Source: Saxidomus purpurata (lineage: Eukaryota; Mollusca; Bivalvia; Venerida; Veneridae). From it: a stretch of 64,000 nucleotides of DNA. The position numbers and the translations under genes were made by a program. Shown piece by piece: positions 11,721 through 24,300 of the stretch. Where the stretch lies: positions 310,001-374,000 of the forward strand of contig JAFMSR010000036.1 of the NCBI GenBank assembly GCA_022818135.1, given 5' to 3'. Position 1 is the stretch's first letter. Every line of letters starts with the position of its first letter. Under the pieces are notes generated by a model that saw nothing but the letters and a program-made list of their open reading frames with translations, had not been told where the DNA came from and searched no databases.

Positions 11721-11989
11721 ATGGGGTCAACTTGGACCCGGGGGTCATAATTTGAACAATCTTGGTAAAGGTCCACTAGAAAATGCTACATGCTAAATGT
11801 TTTCCTATATAAGTCAATGCAAAACTAAGTGACCACCCCCACGGGGTCAATTAAGCCTATGTAAAATCAAGTAACTCCCCAGGTAGGGTCAATTTTGACC
11901 TGGGGTCATAATTTGAACAATCTTGGTAGAGGTTCACTAGACAATGCTACATGCCAAATATCTAAGCTATAGGCCTTGTGGTTACACAG
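11721..11989. repeat. Dispersed 'catgccaaatatctaagct' repeat, left part
   Basis: This unit (ggggtcataatttgaacaatcttggtagaggtccac...ttgtggttacaca) is interrupted at 11989 by the hAT-like element and resumes at 16958. The same unit occurs intact at 19200-19700, 38180-38680 and 59090-59700. Confidence 0.85.
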
Positions 11990-12748
11990 CAGGCATGAGG
12001 TCAATTACATTGAAATGTAATTAATTAAATTACAATTATATTAAGAAAGTATTCAATTAAATTACAATTACCATTACACATGTTTTAAATGTAGTTACTT
12101 AAATTACAATTACATTACAAATGTAATCAATTAAATTACAAATTACTTTGTTTTTCAATTTATTTCGAAGTTGAAAGTGATACATGAAATAACAGCTTTT
12201 TACTTTGAACAAATCTCACACACTTGGCTTTTAAGTTTAAGAAGTAATTTAGAACTTTGTTTTTCAATTTATTTCGAAGTTGAAAGTGATACATGAAATA
12301 ACAGCTTTTTACTTTGAACAAATCTCACACACTTGGCTTTTAAGTTTAAGAAGTAATTTAGCTTTTACACCCAAAGCTACTAAAAACCTTATTATAAAAC
12401 ACTCGCCAGATGCCAGTTTGAGTACGTTTCCCAGATTTGGAGTCCATACTACCAAGCTGACTAGAACAGGTTAGAAATGATACAGAAGACTGCGGCTAAA
12501 CAACAAGCGCTGAAGTCATATAAAGGAAATGTTGGGAGGACCTTTCTACATTACACAGAATTCAATAGTTCAGTTTACAAAGTTCACCATGGTTTGGTCT
12601 ATATTGATAAGAAGTACCTATCCCCAGTCCATGCCACTGGAACTGCAAGGTCATCCTCTTCCCACCAGTTTAACAGTATATCTAAGAGACATTTATCTTA
12701 TACTGATGCCCTTAAATATTCCTTTATTCAAGGACCATACCCCTATAG

Positions 12749-14019
12749 CAGGGATCAGGAAAACCGAAAATTTGCCGGTCTGGACCGATTCACATCACCA
12801 AAAGTTGCATAAAAATCGGTCCGAGATTTGTTTTTAAAAAAGCCATAAAATCTCTCCAATATGACAAAAGAAGTTGCCTATCCAATACCCCAATAAACAT
12901 GTCATGTTAATAACCTGCTGCGGTCTTTACCTAATTGGTCCAACACACCAGTTCTACAATACCTCAGGCATCGCTAACACGTTATTGATTTCATTAATGT
13001 GTTTGCAGCTCCGATTGACATTATGCCGGACCAATTGTCTTTAGGCCGCTAATCATTACCTACAATTTGAAATGACCAAACTGTTCCAACATTACTTGTC
13101 ATTATGTATTATTATGGTTTAATTAAAGACGATTCGGTCCACGCGTACTTTTGACCAGTAATTTAACAAGACGAGATGAAAGAAATTATTAAAAAATATA
13201 ACCCAATAGTTAATTTTTATTACTCAAATTGTGCTGGCTATATAATGTATCATGTTCCGGCATTCGATGCCTTTCAATTTATTGTTGAAATGGCGCAATG
13301 CAACATATCTGCGATGTTCAAAAAATCAAATGGCAAACCGGCTCGTGATAATCGGGAGAATAATAACTGGAACCCGAAAGAAACAAATAACCAGACTGGC
13401 AACCGGTAGTAAATGTTTCCGAAAGTCGGAAGGGCAAGCCGACAGACAATGTTAATCGGACTGGCAACCCGAGAGACATAAAAAAAATATTCAAAAACGA
13501 AACCATACGACAAAAATTGAATAGCCTATACCTAACACCTGGATTATTACAAAACTTTGTGGGGGTGACTTTGAACGTAATCAGTTCTAATCGAAATTGA
13601 ACACACTTTCAATGATAAATTATTATATTCATTTATGCAAACTGGCTCGATATTTCTCTTATTACATAGAAATTTTGTTTCTATTTTTTTTTATGGCGAA
13701 AACTATGTAAAGTTTATCCCTTAGAAAATGGAACGCTCCACGTGAACGGCGCATTTATTTTATCGACTCGTGAGATTTACTATCAATAATGAAAGAAGAT
13801 AACCATTTTCGTTTTTGGAAACATTTTTGAATCCAAAGGAGGCAACTAAATACTTTAACCATTCCATGATCATGCACAACAATGGAAAGCTGGTTGAAAA
13901 ATATATAAATCACGTACAAATCTTTCTCTTTTTTTTTTTTTTTTATGTTTTTGAGGGGGTTGACGATGTACCCTCTGCATGTCTGGACCAATTGAGATTT
14001 CAAAATTTCCTGATCCCTG
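12749..14019. mobile_element. Nested hAT-like element, 1.27 kb, perfect 8-bp target duplication
   Basis: It begins CAGGGATCAGGAAA and ends with the inverse, TTTCCTGATCCCTG. CCCTATAG flanks it exactly at 12741-12748 and 14020-14027. It contains 'gtctggacc' near both ends and poly-T, and has no transposase, so it is non-autonomous. The perfect duplication suggests it is younger than its host element. Confidence 0.88.
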
Positions 14020-14573
14020 CCCTATAGAGTGCACTGTCTAACAGTACAATATCCTTGGCAACAGTTGAGGATTCTAAGTCTAAATTTTAAGACTTGAACT
14101 TACTATGCTGCACAAACTTGTGTCAACATAGTTACAATTTGCTTATTGTATATAGTTTAATGCTTTTATTTAAATGTTGAGTGTTATGTACCCTTGATCT
14201 ATGCAAGTTGCCTCCACCACCTACAGTCATGATGTTCAGTTATGAACGTGTGTAGTAGATTGATAAATCAAGTTCTCAAAACTGGGAACTTCAAAACGTT
14301 TCAGAATATTTGTAAATGACATTTCCTTATCTACTAACTATCTAGCCAAACAGTAGAGCTTTAATTTAAGATTTTCTGAACCAAACAGCTGTTAAATACT
14401 CATCAATTAAGCATTAATTTATTTTTCACAGGATTTTGATAGTAGTTGATTGTCACCTTTATTATCATGGTCAGTTATACATGTGACCCGAGGGCATGGA
14501 TTAATCAGTAAATCCACCTGACACTCTATGGCATGTTGACAACAAAACAACACAATAATTGCAAAATTATTAA

Positions 14574-16566
14574 AGGGTAACGAAAGTCAGAAAACTCGAC
14601 AGCGAAATTCGAACAAGCCTGTCATTCTATTTCACTTCCGAAAATGCGTTTGAATGTGGTCAACTGCGTTTTAATGATTTATTTAATTTTTCATTGAAAT
14701 TGCGTGATTTCCACCGGTTTACGAACGCCGCCATTGATAGCTTTAAAGCCTTGTTGCGTCTGCGCCAAGTAACCAGATGTGACGTGCCAGTGCACTATCT
14801 AAATTACGGAAGTACATTGAGGTCTTTCACGCACCTGCTAACTGGAAGTTGGCCGTTTTCAGGCAAACCATTTCATATAATACATGTTTACTTATTTCAA
14901 TGTCTTAGCGATGTTTATGTCAGGTTATTCTTTTAAAAAATCTTGAAAATGATTGATTAATGACGTTCGGTGAAATATCATGCAAGACAAGAAAGAAAAT
15001 GCATTTTAAATTCGGCGTTTGTGAAATGATCTATGTATTTTAATTATTTTCTTTAAGTTTCTAAAATTAAGATTAAGAATTTATTTGTTACACACTTATC
15101 CTATCTTGATATAGATTTTCCCAAGTGCACAACTTTTCTCGTATAACTAAAATCATGCCGAAACACATCATTTTACGAGAATGTTAGGTTGAAACTTTCG
15201 TCACAAACGTATTTTATTACAGGACCATATGATATTATTTTAGACACAGATTTGTTTTTTAGATCTAGATTCTAGTCTATATAAAGGGCTGGCATTTATA
15301 TTCAAAATAATTTCAAAAAGTCATGTGGTACAGTAAATGAGAAAAAGATAATATAGACGATACTTACATGTAGCTAAGTTCTTCCTTAAATTCCTACATA
15401 TTTTCGCTTTCAAATAAAATCAAATTACACATACAATATCTCATTTTGACAACGTTGCCATGGTAAATAATTAGCGTAGATCTAACCATTGAAGGAATTT
15501 GATTGGATATAGCCCAAGGGCATAATTCACAACAAAGGATGCGATATGATTTGTTGTTAATTGGCGACCCCCTGTCAACAATCTAACTAGTCACACATTA
15601 CTGCATATTGCACACTGGTCAATTACAGTTTGATAATTACACAGCAAAATGCAGAGTGCCCAATTTAAATTATGCAACATTTTTGGATGTGAACGATCGA
15701 GGTAAGATATCTGTGATTAAAACTAACCATATATTCAATGAATGATAGGCCTATATAATGTTTATACATATACAGTATTTGTCACTAACCTTCGAGTTAC
15801 ATTTATAATGTATGATAAAGTTTGTATAAAACTATTATTTAGTCATCTTACATATATATAACTTGGTAAAAACATCAATATGAAGCTATAATATATTAAT
15901 GATTTTGACACGATCTATATTGTGTCTCCATGTAACAAAGAGGGATCTGGGGTGTATTTAGATTGCATAATTTCCTCTAGAGAATGCAGTTCTTCCTCCG
16001 TGTACTCGGGTTCAAAATTATACGGTACAAGTCCGTGATCATCCTTTATAAAATATGTGTTTTACTTGCAAATGCTACACAAATACTTTTGACGTAAATT
16101 GAAATTAATCTTCGCATTTTGTCTCATTTGTTTATAAGTAACGGGTGAAAATTGCGCTGCAATTATCGGTCCCTAATAGAAACTAATTATGTAGGATCGA
16201 AAGGAATTTGTCGTGAAAACAATGGTAAAGAAGCTCTAATAGATAATAAAAGAGGTTTTCTTTGTTATGGATCTAAGGAAAATGTCACATATATTCTAGA
16301 TCTATCAGCAAAAAATAGAAAAGGGTAGCACTCGCTGGCCGCCGATACTGATCAGTGCACTGTGTCGTCACACATAGTGGGTCACGTGACTCAATAAAGC
16401 AAATATGGCGAGTTACATTGGGCGAGCGACCGGCTAAAAATTGACGTTTTAAATCAAGTATAACAAAATTAATATCGCATTAATTTTGATTGCAAATAAG
16501 CGAATCTGTATAAAATTGTACGGACTACAACATGGGAATAAATCATTTTTTGACTTTCGGTTCCCT
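14574..16566. mobile_element. TTAA-flanked TIR element, 1.99 kb (Kolobok- or piggyBac-like ends)
   Basis: The left end AGGGTAACGAAAGTCAGAAAA (from 14574) pairs with the right end TTTTTTGACTTTCGGTTCCCT (to 16566). TTAA lies outside each (14570-14573 and 16567-16570). TTAA duplications occur in piggyBac and Kolobok elements; termini reading AGGG rather than CCCT favour Kolobok. I see no transposase, so it is probably non-autonomous. Confidence 0.78.
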
Positions 16567-16957
16567 TTAAACAATTATGAAATGGGGTTATTCATATGTT
16601 GAATATTCCATCAGATTTCTTCACTAAGTATAAATGTATATTTATTTAATTTATCTTTTTTGTTTTTTTATTTACTTATTTCTTTCTTTCTTTGTGCGCA
16701 ATTTCAAATAAGTTTTCAGCAGAGTGCATTATTTCTACTTGTGTACTGTATTTTACTGGTATTTATTTCAAAATTTGACCAAAGTAATTGAAAAGTAATT
16801 GAAATGTAATTGAAATTACATGTGTTTTGATGATGCAATTAATTCAATTACAATTACATGTAATTGAAAAATACCTAAATTACAAATTACAGTCAATTAC
16901 AGCAAATTTTGTAATTACAGTCAATTACAATTATATTATTCAATTACCCCATGCCTG

Positions 16958-18246
16958 TTACAGAGAAGATTTTTAAAGTTTTTCCTATATACATGTAAGC
17001 CTATAGATGCAAAACTAAGTGACCACCCGCGCGGGGTCAATTTTGACCCTGAGGGCTCATAATTTGAACAATCTTGGTAGAGATCCACTAGACAATGCCA
17101 CATGCCAAATATCTAAGCTCTAGGCCTTGTGGTTTCAGAGAAGATTTTTAAGTTTTTCCTATTCGTTGCCATAGCAACCAGAGTTCTGCATGGAATGGAA
17201 TTCTTTGAACATTTTTGGTAGAACTTCATGCAAGGAACATCCCTGCAAAGTTTCATCAACATTGGCTCAGTGGTTTCAGAAGAGATGTTGTTTGAAGGAA
17301 ATGGTGGACGGACTGACGGTAGACATACGACGTCGAGTGATCCTAATAGCTCACTCTGGCACTTTGTGTCAGGTGAGCTAACTAGAGCTATCACTGAAGG
17401 TGATGAATACCCCCCAAACCCCCCACTGACACAGTATTTAAAATTTATGTAATATTTGATGCTTTGATTATTGGACCTGTATAACTTAAGGCTTCTGTGA
17501 AGTATAATTAAATTTTGACCAGCGGGTATGAAGATTAAAAGTGCAAAAGATTTTACTACCTCAAGCCCCTGTGACCTTTGATCTAGTGACCCAAAACATG
17601 GACCATGCACAACTAGGCATGGTGCTTATCACTTCTATGAAGTATCATTAAATTCTGACCAGGGGTTTTGGAGATTTAGCATCCACAAGATTTTACCATC
17701 TTGAGCCAGTGACCTTAATCTTTGACCTAGGGACCTTGACCTTGACCCTACTGACCCAAAGCTTCCTCTCCACGCAAGCTACCTACACACCAAGTTTCAT
17801 TACAATTGGTCACTTCTCACTCGTTATTGAGCGGAAACCATTTTTCTATTTATAGTAACAGTGCCCTTGACCCTAGTGACCCCAAATGCAATCCCAAGTT
17901 TCCTCTCTACATAAGCTACCTTAATAACACACCGAGTTTGATTGCAATTAGTCACTCCCAACTTGAGTTATTGAGCAGAAACCATTTTTCTATTTTAGTA
18001 ACAGTGACCTTGACCTTGACCCTAGTGACCCCAAATACAATCCCAAGCTTTGTCTCAACGTAAGCTACCTACAGACCAAGTTTCATTGTAATTGGTCACT
18101 CATAACTTAAGTTATCAAACGGAAACCAATGTTTGACACCCGCCCACCCGCCCGCCTAACATATGACATCGCCATTCTATTCTAGTAAGTACCCGGTAGG
18201 TTTTTTTCAAAAAACCTGCTTAAAAATATACAAAACCACAGGTTAC
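16958..18246. repeat. Dispersed repeats in intron 3A
   Basis: 16966-17400 continues the interrupted 'gagaagatttttaaag' repeat and ends with tcaggtgagcta. 17480-18130 holds three roughly 150-bp units of a 'gaccttgaccctagtgacccc ... caagtttcattacaattggtcac' repeat, also present at 56270-57100. The 165-residue minus-strand frame at 17610-17113 runs through these repeats and is not a gene. Confidence 0.8.
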
Positions 18247-18594
18247 CTGTTGAATTAAACTAATGTCCTGTTTGATAGCAAAGTTGTCTAGTTTAACAGC
18301 AGAGTTGTCTGCCTCAACATGTATCAATCTTTCACTCAGTAACTCGATTGTTTGTTTCATGGTTTGTAGCTGGCTGTCGTTCTGCTTTTCTAATTGTTTT
18401 AAAGCATCTTTAAGAACATCTTGTGTTTTATCATCAACAACCTTGGAAACTTCTGTTTTTTTCTGGTCAATATCGTCCTTTGCTTCTTGTATCATTTGTT
18501 TCAGCTCCTCTGATCTGTTTGTGATGGATACCATTGCATCTCTACAAACTTCAACCTCGTTGTTGGTGGTTATTATAAAACTCCCCAATTTCAG
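18247..18594 (-). CDS. NLR-like gene, cassette A exon 3: coiled coil
   Basis: An internal exon between attaaag|CTG and CAACAG|gtaacc, 348 nt, phase 0 on both sides (residues 243-358). It encodes a long charged helix: Glu/Lys/Gln-rich, with heptads such as SEELKQMIQEAKDDIDQKK and later LKQLEKQNDSQLQ, predicting a coiled coil between the HEPN-like module and the NACHT domain. There is no ATG; the apparent start is an internal TTG. Compared with cassette B (37221-37568), the 5' half is virtually identical and the 3' half carries many replacements. The switch at about 18433 is the edge of a homogenised tract. Confidence 0.85.
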
Positions 18595-19049
18595 CTTTAA
18601 TTGGAAAAATATTAATTTTAGATTGAGTGAATAATTGTATAATTGTAAGTAAATGAAAGCAATTATATTTTAAAATGCTCACCCTATAAAGAGCAGAATA
18701 TCGATTTCAAACATATGAACTTAATTTTTTTTTCTGAAAACAAGAGGGACATGATGGCTCTATATCGCTCACCCGAGTACCAATGCACTTACACATTAAA
18801 TATCTACAACTCTATGCTTTGTGGTATTGAAGAAGGTTTTAAAGGTTTTCCTTTGATTGTCAAAGTTCTCAAGATATCCGAATTTCTGGAATTTACAAGG
18901 GAAAATATCTCCTACTGTAGGTCTAATTGTGTTTCTCCAACAACTGTATAATTTACGATCAACTTCATGAAAAGACCTATATGTACAGAAAATTAACACA
19001 AATTGTTTTAAAACAAGTTTTATTTATAATAAAAAATGATTACAAGGAT

Positions 19050-19745
19050 TAACAAGAGGGCCAAGATGATCTTGGCCCTATATCACTCACCTTGGTACAA
19101 GTCCACTTGCCTGGTGGAAGATCACTAGATAATGTTATATACCAAATAGGTTTTCCTATATATGTCTTTGTAAAACAAGTGACCCCCTCCCCTGGGCAAG
19201 GTCAATTTTGACCCCAGGGGCATAATTTGAACAAACTTTGAAGAGGTCTACTAGGCAATGCTACACGCCAAATATCCAAGCTCTGTGCCTTGTGGTTTCA
19301 GAGAAGAAGATTTTTAAAGTTTTTCCTATACAAGCCTATGCGAAACTAAGTGACCACCCCCAAGGGGGTCAATTTTGACCCGGGGGTCATAATTTGAACA
19401 ATCTTGGTAGAGGTCCAGTAGGCAATGCTTCATGCCAAATATTTAAGCTCTAGGCTTTGTGGTTTCAGAGGAGAAGATTTTTAAAGTTTTTTCTATATAA
19501 GCCTATGTAAAACTAAGTGACCCCCTGTGTGGGGCAATTTTGATCCGTGGGTCATAATTTGAACAATCTTGGTAGAGGTCCACTAGGCAATTCTACATGC
19601 CAGCAGAGAAGAAGATTTTAAAAGTTTTTCCTATATAAGCCTATGCAAAACTAAATGACCACCCGTTTTTCTTATTTGTTACCATAGCAACCAGAGTTCT
19701 GCATGGAATGGAGTTTTTTGAACAATTTTGGTAGAACTTCATTTA
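19050..19745. repeat. Dispersed 'agagggccaagatgatcttggccc' repeat
   Basis: An intact dispersed-repeat unit with about three internal copies of 'ttgaacaatcttggtagaggtcc ... gaagatttttaaagtttttcctatataagcctatg'. Its twin is at 38028-38720 in tract B. Non-coding. Confidence 0.85.
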
Positions 19746-19871
19746 AATAGATATTAATGGAAAACGTTGGCTTTGACAGTTGCTGAAACAATAATTAACA
19801 CAAAAAAACAACGCTGGAACACCGCGATTTCTTAAAAACAGTTGAAACTTTTTAAATGTTAATTGATAAAT

Positions 19872-21325
19872 GGGCCGGGTCATGCGATTTCCTACCTTCT
19901 GGACATTTTTGGACATTTTTGGTTTTTTATATAATCATAAAATACAACCAAAGTTGAATGTACCACTTTTTACTGTATGACAAAATCTTTTTCGGCAAAA
20001 AAATGACACCCATTTACATTTTACCTATGAAAAATATGATAAATATAATAAAATGTTATTTGACGTTAAAGTATTACGTCGACATTGATAATTCACCACG
20101 TTTCATACGTTGTATAATGTAAGAAAGTAAGTAACTTCTTTAAAACACCTTAAACCATTTCTAATACATTAATCATTTCTGACAGATAAATATTTCTTAC
20201 AAATCATATTTAAACACAAAATATCCCATACATTGTTATTCAAAGTAAGTTAAATGAATAACCAAAAGGAAATTGTACCAAAACGTTTCTGGTTTTTAAA
20301 AAAGATATTCGCCTAGCCAGTCCTGCGTTATCACTTCAAGCCTCGGGACAAGGACATGTAATGTCTTGAAATTCTGGCCTGACAACAGGCCTGACTCTCT
20401 AGTAGAGATACTTCTGTCGATCCGCCGACAGTCCCGCAGCTGCAATTATTGTTGGACGAGCGAAGATATCCAAGGTGATGCCACGTTTCAGAAGAGACCT
20501 GCGAACACCAGCTTCGTCAGCTACAGTGGTCTTCACATACACGTATCCAGGGTTTTCACGATTAAATGTGAAATGATGGTACTTCTGGATTCCCTGGAAT
20601 GGTCTGAAGTACATTTCCAGAATGGATTTCCAATTTCTCCAGTCCCACGTGCATTCATCATTCCGGTTTCTGTATGTGACGACCTCGTTTGTAGAAGCAC
20701 TACGCTCCACAACAGACGCAAGTTCTGGAAACCCGTCAACATCACTATGTCTGTATAACTTCTTAATGTGAGTGAAACCCCCGTCAACGTGACATCTGCA
20801 GAAAGAAAATTACCATTTTTAATTTCGTAATACTGTGTAAAAACTTCTGACCCACTTCCGGTTTAACGTCGATTTTGTTTGGCTTTCTTTTAGATATTTG
20901 TCTCGTTTAATCAATTTATTTGTTTTTAATATTTGTCATATTTCAGCACTCTATGTGTTAAAATAATGTTAGCCATTGACTTATTTTCGTATTCAACAAT
21001 ATGTAGGAGATTTAAGAGCGCAAAAAGGAAGACACCGTTGCATTCAGAACCAATATATTTGCGACCATCTTAAATCACTTTACTTGCCAATCAGAAACAT
21101 CCATTTCATTCAAAATTTGCAGATTTATTTTTTTTAAAATTCATTGTCGTCTGCTCAGGACTTTTGCAAAACATCCCTATTTAGAGGAATAGCATTGCCC
21201 AAACTTGAAGTCAAACAATCTCATTGTACACTTAAGGGGGGGTCACTGGTGAGGTTTTGGATTTTTGCACTTCCGGAAATTAACATTTGTTATATTTTAA
21301 AAATGATGAGTTTACTGGAAAAAAA
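19872..21325 (-). mobile_element. One-ended remnant of the intron 2 DNA transposon
   Basis: It starts with the same terminal inverted repeat (GGGCCGGGTCATGCGATTTC) as the complete element at 38849 and runs 1.45 kb inward before homology ends. The other terminus and the first four transposase exons are absent, so it cannot move by itself. It shows that the transposon was already in the intron when the cassettes were duplicated or homogenised. Confidence 0.88.
20399..20795 (-). pseudogene. Orphan last exon of the DNA-transposon transposase-like gene
   Basis: This is the counterpart of 39376-39772. It keeps the acceptor (tttctgcag), the reading frame (HVDGGFTHIKKLYRHSDVDG... then WDWRNWKSILEMYFRPFQGI, ending LSADRQKYLY-stop) and differs from the intact partner at one codon (Val/Ile). 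With no upstream exons here it cannot make the protein alone. The plus-strand 130-residue frame over it is a shadow. Confidence 0.88.
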
Positions 21326-24300
21326 ATATTAATAATTTTGCGCTCAAATTGTCAGGAGTGTAAGACTTTTTGTGTGACATTTTGATTGATCATTAAAGTT
21401 CAAGATTACAGTGACAGTTTAATTTTGTATGGAGCCTAAAAGAAGTAACTGCAAGTAAAACCTCATAGTACTGACTTTACTCAAGTCCTAAACTCAGTTT
21501 ATTTAGATTAATGTTAAGTTCCCCCAACATCTTTACAAAAAGGCACCCCATCAAGAAAAAATTGACAGAAATGACACATGTTTGTTAAAGGAAAGAATAC
21601 AGCTTATTCAATACTTAATGATTTGTTGGTTTAAAGTAGCCTGGATATAGATATAAGACTATTCAGTTCATGTAAGTTGTACATTTTAAAACATAACGGT
21701 TTGCAAAAGTATAATGGCCAGATGTGTTACATGACCCCAAAAAGTAAGGAGTGTAAGATTTTGACTTAAACAGCACCCATCTCTGCAATTCATTAAAAGG
21801 AATAAATCCTTTACCTATTTTTAAGTACATTTGTTCATAAAGTTTCCATGAAAGGTCAATCAAATACATACAAATTACGCTTGTGATTTACAGGTGTCTT
21901 TTTGAAATGTAAGGAGTGTAAGATTTATTTCCTAAATGCTTGTGACCTTGTATTTCTGTATCTATTTTCTAGAAACCTCTGCAGGGAATTACAGTTTTGC
22001 CTACTGGGTCTTAGCAGAACCTATTTGAATATTGTAAATATTGAAGAAGGTATCATTTAAGACAAAACTTTAAATATATATAATTACTTAATTTGTAAGC
22101 TTGCATAATTTTATGAATAGTAATGATTTAGCACAAAGTCTTTTAGAAGAAGCTTAGTTTAATTAAGAAATAATCTATGGCTTGGAGTGCTTTATCGAAA
22201 TTGAAGCATTCCCCGGAGGTGATGTGCCTGGCGGAATAATTCACGAGGGCGTCTCCCGGAATCAAAACATTGTATGACTGTTAATCCTGAATTTCTTGGC
22301 TTTTTTAAGGAAAACAAGGTGAGGGTATTCTAAGGCTTACTTGACGCAATCAAAAATAATATTTAGGTTCTTAAACAAATCTTTTTCATGCGACTGATGT
22401 ATTTATACTGATATTATTTCCATTTCTATATTTATGTTTGCGCGGGAGAAAATTAGAATAGTCGGAAGGAGCTACTTCCATGTCCGAAACTCCGCCTACT
22501 TTTCCGAGTGCTTTAATCATATTAATGCACTCGAATTGACTACAGAAATATACCGTAGGCATATTAGAATCAATGAATCTTGATTTAGAGAGTACAATAA
22601 AATACAATTTTAATTAATGTTATTGCTTGAATATAATTTTGTAAAAACGTTAAAATCTTACACTCCTTACATTATATTGTAATGAGCCACACCGAAACTG
22701 TAATGTTGTGCATGAACATGATTCCATACATCATATCAATATTTGCATTAATTCTGCTCATTTGGGCTCTTTCTCAAACATATTTATAATTACTTTTGAT
22801 TAAGAAGAGATTGCATAGATAGTAAAATACTGTATACATGTATATAGCAAAAGGGTGCTGAATTCAAGCTCATGTACAAACTCATTATAATGTGATGGCT
22901 GCATCAACCATTTGATTGGTTTTGAACTTCCTCTGTATGAATCTATATAATTCTTATCATAATAATCAGATCTAAAAATCTGTATAAAAGAAAACTATTG
23001 TAAAAGGTTAAAATGTATGATAAATAATGATTAATAACAGGGCAATGTCCAATATTACAAACAAGAACATTGTTGGAACCAGTGTGTGCTCCCCGAAGTA
23101 GTTGTAGCAATTCAAATGTTTATATTGGCAAAAAATGCCTACACATTTGTACATAAAATAGCTATTTGAAAGTAACAAAGGTCCATAACTCTGCTATAAA
23201 TAAGCTGATGGTATTGGTAGTCATCAATCATTGTTTGCATTCCTGCCAAGTTTAAACAAAATTTAACAAACCATGCACTAACCAAGATAGTTATGGATGG
23301 CAAAAATGCATGTGTAAAACAGCTATTTGAAAATAACAAAAAGCCATAACTCATATCAGAATGTAGCAGTACTTTGGTGTGCATCCTTTGCCCAGCCATA
23401 CATGATTATATTCACACAAAGTTTCAAGGAAACGAGTCAGTACCAAGATACAGCTCCAGAAAAAATATCCTTATAAAATGGCTATTTTAAAGTAACAAAG
23501 GGCCATAGCTCTGCTATAATTAGCTGGATTGTGCATTCCCCTACCTAACAATACATTCCTGCCAAGTTTCAATAAAATCTTACCAACCGGTGAGAACCAA
23601 TATATGGCTCCAGAATGAAAAACTTGTGTGAGGGACAGAAGGGTTGATGACAACATCATAACAATATCTCTCTGCCTTCGGCTAGGGTTAACAAAAGAAA
23701 AAAACCTATCAGTGACCAAGCAATTCTGTGTAAGGAAGGGAGCTCAGGTAGATAATCAAGTATTTCCAATAAATCCAAATGAATGGGCTGAAACTGTCAC
23801 TCATAATCCAAAATGCTTCACCAAGAAGAAAGTTGAAACAAGCACTAAGTCATTCTTGTAAGAGTATACCAAACACAATAAACTGCATGAGAGGCAGTAA
23901 AAGCAGTCATTTGATTGCATTCTACTGTTTGTTTCCTGTTATGAACTGTTCTTATTTTGGTTTTGAGCTTTCTGAACATTGATTACATTAAGTAACATTT
24001 TGTCTGTCGATAAGTAACATTTTGTCTGTCGTTATTTTGAGCTGTATTAAAGCAAGCATGTAAAAATGGGTACCATGCTAGAAAGAGAGATTATTTGGTT
24101 GTCATATCCCTCAAATAATTCAATTGATGTTACACACACAGTGATAGCTATTATAATAAACATGCTGTTTATACAAATACATGTTTTTTGCAATCTAAAT
24201 GCCACAGAAATGTTCTCCTTTTGCTATAAATTATATCCAATTTGTGTATGTAAGGAGTGTAAGATTTTGGGAAGTTCTAGTTGTTCTAAAAGTAATGTTA

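Larger units (their letters stand above)
11990..16957. mobile_element. hAT-like element, 4.97 kb, containing two nested elements
   Basis: Both termini are CAGGCATG followed by AATTACA-rich subterminal sequence (12000-12150 and 16780-16950). Target duplications are TTACACAG (11982-11989) and TTACAGAG (16958-16965), 8 bp with one mismatch, and the insertion splits a dispersed repeat that reads through once removed. CAG-type ends and 8-bp duplications are hAT features. About 1.7 kb remains after subtracting the nested inserts. I found no transposase; the frames at 12280-12837 match nothing I know. A 109-bp segment is tandemly doubled at about 12146-12364. Confidence 0.8.
18433..21325. repeat. 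Near-identical duplicated tract, copy A (partner 37407-40302)
   Basis: About 2.9 kb that matches 37407-40302 with only about ten differences by eye (for example c/t at 20523, a 3-bp insertion near 19805, the aa/gc change near 19358). Homology to the left of 18433 drops to normal paralogue divergence within exon 3; to the right it stops at about 21325 in an A-run. The tract covers the 5' half of exon 3, dispersed repeats and the 3' end of the intron 2 transposon. Confidence 0.93.

Noticed and set aside
12477..12837. Possible transposase remnant in the outer hAT-like element
   Set aside because: Two overlapping frames of ~100 residues show no hAT motifs, and both run into the nested element.
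17113..17610. 165-residue minus-strand open frame
   Set aside because: It crosses dispersed 'gaccttgacc' and 'gagaagatttttaaag' repeats also found elsewhere; no family motifs.
20366..20758. 130-residue plus-strand open frame (also at 39343-39735)
   Set aside because: Antisense shadow of the last transposase exon, which matches its family on the minus strand and has proper splice phase.
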